NCBI GenBank assembly: GCA_017615125.1
Contig: JAGAAS010000055.1
Coordinates: 1-39,420 of the forward strand
Length of the DNA: 39,420 bases
Direction of reading: 5' to 3'
Source: Bacteroidaceae bacterium
Lineage (GTDB): Bacteria > Bacteroidota > Bacteroidia > Bacteroidales > Bacteroidaceae
In this document: piece by piece, positions 24,436 to 32,044 of the stretch
Position numbering within the stretch: the first letter of the stretch is position 1
Layout of the letters: every line of letters starts with the position of its first letter
The notes under the pieces: generated by a model
Seen by the model: the letters and a program-made list of their open reading frames with translations, nothing else
Told to the model about the DNA's origin: nothing
The model's database searches: none
Position numbers and translations under genes: made by a program

Positions 24436-26034
24436 ATGAAAACAACAAAAATGCTGATGAGACTTCTGTTTCTCACCCTACCGCTTCTCTTCTTTTCCTC
24501 ATGCGAAAGCGTGCCAAAGGCTACGGTAGCCATCAATCCCCTCACCTACACGGACATTCCTGACAACGATGTCATCCGCGTAGGCAACGACTATTACATG
24601 GTGAGCACGACTATGTACTTCTGCCCGGGGGCTCCCATCATGCACTCGCGAGACCTTATCCACTGGCGTATTGTTAACTACGTCTATGACACACTTGCCG
24701 ACGATGACATCTATAATCTGAGGAACGGAAGAAATGCCTACGGTAAAGGGCAATGGGCAACAACCCTCCGCGAAAAAGATGGCATCTTCTACGCTCTATT
24801 CATTGCTAATGATCAACAGAAGACATTCGTCTACACCACCACCGACATCCACAACGGTCCCTGGAAGCGTCATGCTGTCTACGACAGACCGTTCCACGAT
24901 GCCGGACTTATTTTTGACAAAGGAAAAGCATACGTTGTCTGGGGCAACGGCAGCCTGCGCATAACAGAGTTGGAGCCCGACTTAAGTGCTATAAAGGAGG
25001 GAGGCGTCGACCAGTTGCTCATCGAGACACCCAGAGGCCGAGGGCTGAGAGCCGAGGGCGCGCACATGTATCACATCAACGACTATTATTACCTGCTGGA
25101 AATAGACTGGCCCGCAGGCGAAGTCCGCACCGAGAGAGCGTGGCGCAGTCACGAGCTGTTGGGAGAATATGAATCGAAAATCATACTGCAAGGAGCCTTC
25201 GACGGACGCAGAGACGGCGTTGCCCAAGGAGCTATCGTTAACACGCCGCACGGCGACTGGTACTCCATCATGTTCCAAGACCACGGTGCCGTAGGACGAA
25301 TACCTACCATCCAGCCCGTTAAATGGATGGACGGCTGGCCCATCCTGGGAGACAACACCCTCCCGATGAAAGAAGTCACCGTCAACCTTCCTGAAGACAC
25401 AGAAGGCGACTTCGTGTGGGCGGAGGACGAATTCGACACGCCCGATCTCAGTCTCGTATGGCAGTGGAACCACATGCCCGTAGACAGCACCTGGAGTCTC
25501 TCCGAAAGAGAGGGATGGCTCCGTCTGCGCACTACGGGGATAGCCACAGACATCATGAACGCGCGAAACACGCTCACCCAACGCACAGTAGGGCCTCATT
25601 GCTACAGCGAGGTTCGCATGGATGCTTCGGGAATGCTTCCGGGTGACAAAGCAGGCATCTGCGCATTCCAGAGCAACCGCACAACCATCGGTGTGGAAGT
25701 CGCTGCCGACGGAACAAAGAATCTTATCATCAACGACGTTCAGGGACTTCGGGCGAACCCCTCTGAGGTCATGCGTCAGAAACTCGAGAGCGACACCGTC
25801 TACCTCCGCATCAACTATGTCTTCACTCCCGCGGAAGGCGAACCCTCCCCTCCCGACACAGCTACCTTTGCTTGGTCTTACGATGGGGAGAACTGGACGA
25901 CTCCTCCCTACGTCCTGCACATGAGGTACACGCTGGACCTGTTCACAGGCTACCGCACGGCGCTCTACAGCTTTGCCACCCAGCAGAACGGAGGATATGC
26001 TGATTTCGACTACTTCCATCAACAGGCATACTAA
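24436..26034 (+). CDS. Two-domain GH43 glycoside hydrolase (beta-xylosidase/arabinofuranosidase type), exported
   Basis: A 532-aa protein starting at ATG 24436 (the frame extends to a TTG at 24394). The N-terminus is hydrophobic with SSC at Cys23, a probable lipoprotein signal. Residues ~35-325 form the GH43 propeller: IPDNDVIRVGNDYYMVST carries the likely base, FHDAGLIFD the second Asp and LRAEGAHMY the likely acid. Residues ~335-530 form a beta-sandwich like the concanavalin-type domain C-terminal to XynB-type beta-xylosidases. It would release xylose or arabinose from oligosaccharides in the periplasm or at the surface. It belongs to the same cluster as the AKR, lactonase and dehydrogenase, 69 nt after the latter. 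Confidence 0.88.
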   Translation: MKTTKMLMRLLFLTLPLLFFSSCESVPKATVAINPLTYTDIPDNDVIRVGNDYYMVSTTMYFCPGAPIMHSRDLIHWRIVNYVYDTLADDDIYNLRNGRNAYGKGQWATTLREKDGIFYALFIANDQQKTFVYTTTDIHNGPWKRHAVYDRPFHDAGLIFDKGKAYVVWGNGSLRITELEPDLSAIKEGGVDQLLIETPRGRGLRAEGAHMYHINDYYYLLEIDWPAGEVRTERAWRSHELLGEYESKIILQGAFDGRRDGVAQGAIVNTPHGDWYSIMFQDHGAVGRIPTIQPVKWMDGWPILGDNTLPMKEVTVNLPEDTEGDFVWAEDEFDTPDLSLVWQWNHMPVDSTWSLSEREGWLRLRTTGIATDIMNARNTLTQRTVGPHCYSEVRMDASGMLPGDKAGICAFQSNRTTIGVEVAADGTKNLIINDVQGLRANPSEVMRQKLESDTVYLRINYVFTPAEGEPSPPDTATFAWSYDGENWTTPPYVLHMRYTLDLFTGYRTALYSFATQQNGGYADFDYFHQQAY

Positions 26035-26076
26035 GACAACGATTCAATTCATTTATTCATCCATAACACTATTACT

Positions 26077-27894
26077 ATGAAAAAGTTTATTTCCTTGTTC
26101 TCCTTGATGCTGCTATGCAGCGCATCCGTCTTTGCCGTCTGGCAACCTGCAGGAGAGAAGATTCGTACGCCGTGGGCTGACGAAATCGACCCTCAGAATG
26201 TTCTTCCCGAGTATCCGCGTCCTCTGCTTCAGCGCGCTGACTGGCAGAATCTGAACGGTCTGTGGCAATATGCTATTACCGCGCGTGGAGCTAAGCATCC
26301 GGCAGCTTTCGACGGAGAAATCCTTGTTCCTTTTGCCGTTGAGTCCAGTTTGTCAGGCGTGGGCCGTACCCTTGATGCCAAGAGCGAGCTTTGGTACGAG
26401 CGCACGTTCAACGTTCCATCCAAATGGAAAGACAGTCGCCTTCTGCTCCACTTCGGAGCTGTCGACTGGAAAGCCGATGTATGGGTTGACGGTGCTGCTG
26501 TCGGCTCACATACAGGAGGATACACTCCCTTCTCCTTCGACATCACCGAAGCGCTTGCAGGAAAAGGCCCTCACACGCTTACCGTTCGTGTTTGGGATCC
26601 TTGCGACGCCAGCTATCAGCCCAGAGGAAAACAGGTGAGCAAGCCTAACGGCATCTGGTACACCTCCGTCAGCGGCATCTGGCAGACCGTTTGGCTCGAG
26701 CCGGTAGCTAAGCATCACATCGAGAATCTGCGCATCACCCCCGACATCGATCTCGGAACGCTCACAGTCGAGCCCATCCTAAGTGACGATGCAGCAAAGG
26801 ATCTGGTAGAAGTTGTTGTCAAGGACGGCTCGGCAACCGTAGCCAGCGGCAGGAGCATCAACGGACAGCCCATCGTTATCGATATGCCTGACAACGTGAA
26901 GCTCTGGAGCCCCGACACCCCCTTCCTCTACGACGTGAAAGTAGTGCTGAAGGCAGGAGGAAAGGAAGTCGACCGCGTTGACAGCTATGCAGCAATGCGC
27001 AAGTTCTCCGTAGCACGCGCTGAAGACCACATGGTTCGTCTTATGCTTAACAACAAGCCCCTCTTCCACATGGGTCCGCTCGATCAAGGCTGGTGGCCCG
27101 ATGGGCTCTACACCGCCCCTACCGACGAGGCGCTCCTCTACGACGTGAAACAACTGAAAGCAATGGGATTCAACATGATACGCAAACATGTGAAAGTGGA
27201 ACCCGCTCGTTGGTACACGCATTGCGACAGGGAGGGAATCATCGTTTGGCAGGATATGCCCAGCGGCGACAGAAGCCCTCAGTGGCAGAACCACAGGTAT
27301 TTCGACGGCTCCGAATTCGTTCGCTCTGCTGAGTCGGAGGCAAACTACCGCAAAGAGTGGAAGGAGATTATCGACATGCTCTACAGCAATCCCTGCGTAG
27401 GTGTCTGGGTACCGTTCAACGAAGCCTGGGGACAGTTCAAAACACCAGAAATCGTAGCTTGGACGAAGCAATACGACCCCTCGCGCCTTGTCAACCCAGC
27501 CAGCGGAGGAAACCACTATCCCTGCGGCGACATCCTTGATATGCACAACTATCCGAACCCCGCCATCCACCTTCTTGATCCCACACGCGCCAACGTTCTC
27601 GGCGAATACGGAGGCATCGGATTAGCACTCGAAGGCCATCTCTGGGAGCCCGACAGGAACTGGGGCTACGTGCAGTTCAAGACTACCGACGAGGTAACAG
27701 ACGAATACGTGAAATACGCCAAGATGCTGCTCGAGCTCGTTCCACAAGGCTACAGCGCAGGCGTCTATACGCAGACGACCGACTGCGAAGTGGAAGTAAA
27801 CGGACTGATGACGTACGACAGAAAGGTGACAAAAATCGACATCAAGCGCATAGCTGAAGTCAATCGTGCTCTCTGCCGCTCGCTCAGCAAATAA
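26077..27894 (+). CDS. GH2-family glycoside hydrolase, exported
   Basis: A 605-aa exported enzyme with signal peptide MKKFISLFSLMLLCSASVFA. The GH2 layout is clear: N-terminal sugar-binding jelly roll (~45-200), immunoglobulin-like domain (~205-300), then the TIM barrel. The acid/base is E449 in FNEAWGQ and the nucleophile is E510 in LGEYGG. GH2 covers beta-galactosidases, beta-glucuronidases, beta-mannosidases and some alpha-L-arabinosidases; its small size and sequence do not settle which. It is the last gene of the sugar cluster, 42 nt after the second GH43, and is followed by a hairpin terminator. Confidence 0.9.
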   Translation: MKKFISLFSLMLLCSASVFAVWQPAGEKIRTPWADEIDPQNVLPEYPRPLLQRADWQNLNGLWQYAITARGAKHPAAFDGEILVPFAVESSLSGVGRTLDAKSELWYERTFNVPSKWKDSRLLLHFGAVDWKADVWVDGAAVGSHTGGYTPFSFDITEALAGKGPHTLTVRVWDPCDASYQPRGKQVSKPNGIWYTSVSGIWQTVWLEPVAKHHIENLRITPDIDLGTLTVEPILSDDAAKDLVEVVVKDGSATVASGRSINGQPIVIDMPDNVKLWSPDTPFLYDVKVVLKAGGKEVDRVDSYAAMRKFSVARAEDHMVRLMLNNKPLFHMGPLDQGWWPDGLYTAPTDEALLYDVKQLKAMGFNMIRKHVKVEPARWYTHCDREGIIVWQDMPSGDRSPQWQNHRYFDGSEFVRSAESEANYRKEWKEIIDMLYSNPCVGVWVPFNEAWGQFKTPEIVAWTKQYDPSRLVNPASGGNHYPCGDILDMHNYPNPAIHLLDPTRANVLGEYGGIGLALEGHLWEPDRNWGYVQFKTTDEVTDEYVKYAKMLLELVPQGYSAGVYTQTTDCEVEVNGLMTYDRKVTKIDIKRIAEVNRALCRSLSK

Positions 27895-27912
27895 AACGCC
27901 GCTTTGGGCAAC

Positions 27913-27952
27913 AAAGAGGGGACGCCGCCGAAAGAGCTGGTGCCCCCTCTTT
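27913..27952 (+). terminator. Hairpin terminator after the sugar cluster
   Basis: Perfect 9-bp stem AAAGAGGGG (27913-27921) / CCCCTCTTT (27944-27952), loop of 22 nt, followed by a T-rich CCTTTC. It begins 19 nt after the GH2 stop. Confidence 0.65.
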
Positions 27953-27999
27953 CCTTTCGCATAACGCCGAAAAAGCACTCCCGATTTTTTCCTTTTCCA

Positions 28000-28087
28000 A
28001 AAAAATTTTTTCTTTCTACATCTCGCCGTATGAAGAAAGAAAAAAAATTTTTCCCTTCTCGAAAAATAATTCTTCCTTCTCGAAAAA
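28000..28087. repeat. Dispersed AT-rich element, copy E1
   Basis: Contains a 25-nt segment (28021-28045, beginning TCTCGCCGTATGAAGAAAGA) that is identical to 31953-31977. It also has two copies of CCTTCTCGAAAAA (28054-28066, 28075-28087), the reverse complement of a 13-mer repeated three times around the second locus. TTTTTTCTTTCT and AGAAAGAAAAAA also flank a 16-nt centre here, forming a hairpin. Confidence 0.8.
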
Positions 28088-28196
28088 ATCCTCCCAAGAA
28101 AAGACATCTCTTTTTCATAAGTGAAAACATAAAAACTTCCTTGAAAAGCAAATGTCTGCTCCTCAAAAACCGAAAACGAAAAAAAGCGCATGCGAC

Positions 28197-28228
28197 GTTG
28201 GTAGTTTAAAGTCTTTTCCTTATCTTTG
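28197..28228 (+). promoter_or_regulatory. Promoter of the AlkD-like gene
   Basis: GTTG (28197-28200), 20 nt, TATCTTTG (28221-28228). The -7 box is perfect and the -33 box has one mismatch; the ATG is 22 nt beyond the -7 box. Confidence 0.65.
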
Positions 28229-28249
28229 CTTTCGCAATAATACAAATTC

Positions 28250-28963
28250 ATGCCCACAGGAAACAGTACCTCCACCAGCATCACGGAACGCCTCTTCGCC
28301 CTGCAAGACAAGAACTATGCTGCGTTCCAGCGCAAGCTCCTCCCGACGATAGCTCCCGACGCCATCATCGGCGTACGCACGCCTGCACTCAGGTCACTCG
28401 CCAAAGAGATGCTGCGCAGCGGCGATGCCGACTCGCTCATCAGCACCCTCCCGCACCGATACTTCGAGGAGAACCAGCTCCACGCTTTCATCCTCTCCGA
28501 GATGAAGGACTTCGACACCTGCCTGCGCGAAGTGGAGGCCTTCCTCCCCTATGTCGACAACTGGGCTACGTGCGATCAGCTCTCCCCGCGCTGCTTCCGC
28601 CGCAACAAGGACGCCCTCTTCACTGCTGTCGGCAAGTGGCTCACTTCTGAGCACACCTATACCGTACGCTTCGCTGTGGGTATGCTCATGAGCCACTTCC
28701 TCGATGCTGACTTCCAGCCCTCACACCTAAGCCTTGTCGCCTCCATCCGTCGCGACAACTACTACGTTCGCATGATGCAAGCCTGGTATTTTGCCACAGC
28801 CCTCGCCAAGAAGTGGGACGCCACACTTCCCTACCTTCGTTGCGACGTCCCCGCAAATGACGCCAGCCTCGAGGAATGGACACGCCTCAAAGCCATCCAG
28901 AAAGCCATCGAGAGCTACCGCATTACTCCTGCACAGAAAGACCTCCTCCGTTCCCTCCGCTGA
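28250..28963 (+). CDS. AlkD-family DNA alkylation repair protein
   Basis: A 237-aa all-helical HEAT-like-repeat protein of the AlkC/AlkD DNA glycosylase superfamily, which removes N3- and N7-alkylpurines without base flipping. Family landmarks are visible: IGVRTPALRSLAKEM (~41-55), YVDNWATCDQL (~99-109, containing the conserved W and catalytic-type D) and YTVRFAVGMLMSHFLD (~132-147, with the conserved R). The length is normal for the family. It is transcribed from its own promoter and followed by the PlsC gene on the same strand after about 100 nt. Confidence 0.85.
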   Translation: MPTGNSTSTSITERLFALQDKNYAAFQRKLLPTIAPDAIIGVRTPALRSLAKEMLRSGDADSLISTLPHRYFEENQLHAFILSEMKDFDTCLREVEAFLPYVDNWATCDQLSPRCFRRNKDALFTAVGKWLTSEHTYTVRFAVGMLMSHFLDADFQPSHLSLVASIRRDNYYVRMMQAWYFATALAKKWDATLPYLRCDVPANDASLEEWTRLKAIQKAIESYRITPAQKDLLRSLR

Positions 28964-29060
28964 CGCCCGCCAACGATCATGCTCCTATCAACTTTTAAAA
29001 GAAGAGAAACCCGATAAATTGTTAACAAACAACTGCATAAGTCTCCCCAAAAACCTCCCT

Positions 29061-29786
29061 ATGAAAATCTTTTATCTCATTTGGCAATACCTCGTTGCAT
29101 TTCCCGTGATGATCGTCAGCACGCTCATCGCCTCCATACTTGTCATCATTCTCAGCCCCATTTTTGGAAGCCGCGTCATCGGCTCCGTCATTCCCCGAGC
29201 TTGGGGATGGTTTTTCTGCAAGCTGTTTCTCCTTCCCGTGAAGGTGGAGGGACGCGACAACATTGATCCCAAAAAAGAATACATCTTCGTTGCCAACCAT
29301 CAGAGCCTTCTCGACATTTTCCTGATGGAGGGCTATCTGGGGCACAACATCAAATGGATGATGAAGAAGGAGCTGAGCCGCATCCCTGTCTTCGGCTACG
29401 CATGCAAGTGCGCCGGCTTCATCTATGTGGATAGGCACAGCCGAGCTGCCGCTTCCTCGCTGAGCAAGGCCGACAGCGTCTTGCGAGAAGGTAGCTCGTT
29501 GGCAGTTTTTGCCGAGGGTACACGCACGCTCACGGGCGAGGTAGGTCCCTTCAAACGTGGAGCCTTCATTCTTGCCCACGATCTAAATCTTCCTATTGTT
29601 CCCGTGAGCATCAGCGGCTGTTACGACGCTTTTCCGAAAGGGCGTCTCTGGGTACGTCGCACTCCTCTTCGCCTTGTCGTCCACGCTCCCGTCCTTCCAG
29701 ATGCTTCTGCAGATAGCGCCTCCGATATCGCCCGCCTGCGTGACGTCACACGGGAAGCAGTAGTTCGATGTGCCTCACCGAAATAA
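29061..29786 (+). CDS. plsC: 1-acyl-sn-glycerol-3-phosphate acyltransferase (PlsC family)
   Basis: A 241-aa inner-membrane acyltransferase that makes phosphatidic acid from lysophosphatidate. An N-terminal hydrophobic segment (~1-50) precedes the signature NHQSLLD (N79, H80, D85; the HX4D motif). The EGTR motif in FAEGTRTLTG (E152) and the P-I-V-P-V-S-I strand follow. The frame is open far upstream (from 28791) through the previous gene; ATG 29061 is chosen because homology begins there. The gene is probably cotranscribed with the upstream AlkD-like gene. Confidence 0.9.
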   Translation: MKIFYLIWQYLVAFPVMIVSTLIASILVIILSPIFGSRVIGSVIPRAWGWFFCKLFLLPVKVEGRDNIDPKKEYIFVANHQSLLDIFLMEGYLGHNIKWMMKKELSRIPVFGYACKCAGFIYVDRHSRAAASSLSKADSVLREGSSLAVFAEGTRTLTGEVGPFKRGAFILAHDLNLPIVPVSISGCYDAFPKGRLWVRRTPLRLVVHAPVLPDASADSASDIARLRDVTREAVVRCASPK

Positions 29787-30018
29787 TTATTTAAAAGGAG
29801 AGAATAGTTGAGCTGTCTGCAGAAAATGAGTAAGACTCTAATTCTAGGAAGATATAAGCTTCGTTAGAAATAAGTCGTGTATCACTCTCGCACAACGATA
29901 CTATTCTGCCAAAGAGAAAGATTTGAGAAAAAGCACATCTCTACCAATTAGTGCTGTCTAACATAATTCTTACTAAGATTGACTGACTCGGCACGAGAAT
30001 GAAATAAACGGGGTTTTC

Positions 30019-30050
30019 TTTGTTTTTTTGCGAGGCAAGTAGTAATTTTG
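30019..30050 (+). promoter_or_regulatory. Promoter of the ABC-F gene
   Basis: TTTG (30019-30022), 20 nt, TAATTTTG (30043-30050), a perfect match. Transcription would begin near 30057, past the GTG at 30052, so ATG 30079 is the start. The rest of 29787-30018 shows nothing I can name. Confidence 0.75.
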
Positions 30051-30078
30051 CGTGCTGAAATTCTGCTGCCCCTTTGAA

Positions 30079-31914
30079 ATGATTTCCGTAGAAAACCTGA
30101 AGGTGGAGTTTGGAGTCACGCCCCTATTCTCGGGTGTTTGCTTCGTCGTCAATCCCAAGGACCGTATCGCCCTTGTGGGAAAGAACGGTGCGGGCAAAAC
30201 AACGATGCTGAGAATACTGGCAGGGCTGCAGGCACCTACGGAAGGGACTGTGAGCATACCAACAGGCTGCCGCATCTGCTACCTTCCTCAGGTGATGAAG
30301 ATTGCCGACACCTGCTCGGTGCGCGAGGAAACGGAGAAGACCCTCGCCATTCATCCGAATGACGATGAAGGAGAAATCTACCGACAACGTGCCGAAATGG
30401 CAAAAACCCTGAAGGGACTCGGATTCAAGGAAGAAGACCTCGACAGGCCCACAAGCGAGTTCAGCGGAGGATGGCGTATGCGCATCGAGCTTGCAAAATT
30501 GCTGCTGCAGAACCCCGATGTGCTGCTACTCGACGAGCCGACAAACCATCTTGACATCGACTCCATTCAATGGCTCGAGAACTTCCTCGCCCGAAGCGGC
30601 AAAGCTGTCATCGTTGTGAGTCACGATAGGGCGTTTATCAACAATGTTACCACGCGTACCATAGAAATCAGCTGCGGCACCATCTACGACTACCGGGTGA
30701 AGTACGACGAATTCGTGACACTCCGACGCGAACGACGCGAGCAACAGCTTCGTGCCTACGAGAACCAGCAGAAGGAAATCAGCGACATCAAGGAATTCAT
30801 CGAGCGTTTCCGCTACAAGCCCACAAAAGCCATTCAAGTGCAAAGCCGCATCAAGCAACTGGAGAAGATAGTCCCCATCCAGATTGACGAAGAGGACCGA
30901 AGCAGGCTACGTCTGAAGTTCCGCCCCGCACAACGTAGCGGCAACTACCCCATTATCTGCGAAGATGTGCGCAAGGCCTACGGGGAACATATCGTTTTTG
31001 ACAAAGTGACGTTCACCATCAAGCGGGGCGAAAAAGTTGCCTTTGTGGGAAAGAACGGCGAAGGAAAAACGACGCTCGTGAGGTGCATAATGGGTGAAAT
31101 TCCCTTCGAGGGTGTGCTCACGATAGGCCACAATGTACAGATAGGCTATTTTGCACAAAATCAGGCCCAACTGCTCGATGAGGAACTGACGGTATTCGAC
31201 ACTATCGACAGAGTAGCCGTTGGCGACATCCGGACAAAGATACGCGACATTCTGGGAGCCTTCATGTTTGGCGGAGAAGCCTCCGACAAGAAAGTGAAAG
31301 TGTTGAGCGGAGGAGAACGGAGCCGTTTGGCAATGATTAAACTGCTGCTCGAACAGGTTAATCTGCTCATCCTCGACGAACCGACTAATCACCTCGACAT
31401 GCGTTCGAAGGACGTGCTGAAAGAAGCCATCCGCGACTTTGACGGAACAGTCATCGTCGTAAGTCACGACCGAGAGTTCCTCGACGGATTGGTGACAAAA
31501 GTCTACGAATTTGCCGACGGACGCGTGAAAGAGCATCTGGGAGGCATCTACGACTACCTGCGCTCACGAAACATGTCGTCGTTTGGTGAGTTGTCGCAGA
31601 CAGGGAGTCCTTCCGCCAAGACAAACAATTCCAGCACAATACCTGCTGTCAAACAGAACACCCTTGATTTTGAGGCCCGCAAAGAACGGCAACGACAACG
31701 CCGCCGACTGCAGAAAGCGATGGAGGAGGCAGAAAAAAAGGTCGCCAAACTGGAAGCTGAGCTGAAGGAAATGGAAGAATGGATGGCAACACCCACAGGA
31801 GCCAGCAACGCCGCGCTCTTTGAAAGCTACGCCAAGCAGAAAGAGGAACTGACAGCTGCCGAAACGCGTTGGGAAGAGATTATGCTCGAACTGGAAAAGA
31901 TGCCTGACGAATGA
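30079..31914 (+). CDS. ABC-F family ATPase (ribosome-associated, Uup/YdiF-like)
   Basis: A 611-aa soluble protein with two ABC ATPase domains and no membrane segment. Domain 1 has Walker A GKNGAGKTT (~33-41), signature FSGGWRMR and Walker B LLLDEPTNHLD. Domain 2 has GKNGEGKTT (~325-333), LSGGERSRL and LILDEPTNHLD. A charged linker (~200-270) joins them and a coiled-coil C-terminal segment (RKERQRQRRRLQKAMEEAEK...) ends the protein, as in Uup-type members. Such proteins act at the ribosome (translation factor or, in some subfamilies, antibiotic protection) or on branched DNA; no resistance context is seen here. The start is fixed by the promoter. Confidence 0.9.
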   Translation: MISVENLKVEFGVTPLFSGVCFVVNPKDRIALVGKNGAGKTTMLRILAGLQAPTEGTVSIPTGCRICYLPQVMKIADTCSVREETEKTLAIHPNDDEGEIYRQRAEMAKTLKGLGFKEEDLDRPTSEFSGGWRMRIELAKLLLQNPDVLLLDEPTNHLDIDSIQWLENFLARSGKAVIVVSHDRAFINNVTTRTIEISCGTIYDYRVKYDEFVTLRRERREQQLRAYENQQKEISDIKEFIERFRYKPTKAIQVQSRIKQLEKIVPIQIDEEDRSRLRLKFRPAQRSGNYPIICEDVRKAYGEHIVFDKVTFTIKRGEKVAFVGKNGEGKTTLVRCIMGEIPFEGVLTIGHNVQIGYFAQNQAQLLDEELTVFDTIDRVAVGDIRTKIRDILGAFMFGGEASDKKVKVLSGGERSRLAMIKLLLEQVNLLILDEPTNHLDMRSKDVLKEAIRDFDGTVIVVSHDREFLDGLVTKVYEFADGRVKEHLGGIYDYLRSRNMSSFGELSQTGSPSAKTNNSSTIPAVKQNTLDFEARKERQRQRRRLQKAMEEAEKKVAKLEAELKEMEEWMATPTGASNAALFESYAKQKEELTAAETRWEEIMLELEKMPDE

Positions 31915-31916
31915 TT

Positions 31917-31992
31917 TTTTTCGAGAAGGGAAAAAAATTTTTCGAGAAGGAATCTCGCCGTATGAAGAAAGAAAAAATCTTTTTCGAGAAGG
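31917..31992. repeat. Dispersed AT-rich element, copy E2
   Basis: Three copies of TTTTTCGAGAAGG (31917-31929, 31938-31950, 31980-31992) surround a 25-nt segment at 31953-31977 identical to 28021-28045. The 13-mer is in the opposite orientation to its copies in E1 while the 25-nt core is in the same orientation. E2 begins 3 nt after the ABC-F stop codon. Confidence 0.8.
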
Positions 31993-32044
31993 GAAAAAAT
32001 GTATCAAAAACGAATATAGAAAAACAGACAAAAAACCACATCAA

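Larger units (their letters stand above)
27895..28249. other. 355-nt intergenic region: terminator, AT-rich dispersed element, promoter
   Basis: No gene called. Contents in order: terminator hairpin (27913-27952), dispersed element E1 (28000-28087) and the alkD-like promoter (28197-28228). A basic 59-codon open frame from 28031 falls in the A-rich element and is judged spurious. Confidence 0.7.

Noticed and set aside
28031-28209. Small basic ORF of 59 codons
   Set aside because: Composed of A-rich element E1, overlaps the terminal part of the next promoter region, and has no recognisable features.
29787-30018. Search for a tRNA or small RNA in this gap
   Set aside because: No cloverleaf, strong hairpin or recognisable RNA motif was found by eye.
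30052-30078. GTG start for the ABC-F gene
   Set aside because: It directly abuts the TAATTTTG -7 box and would not be transcribed; homology starts at ATG 30079.
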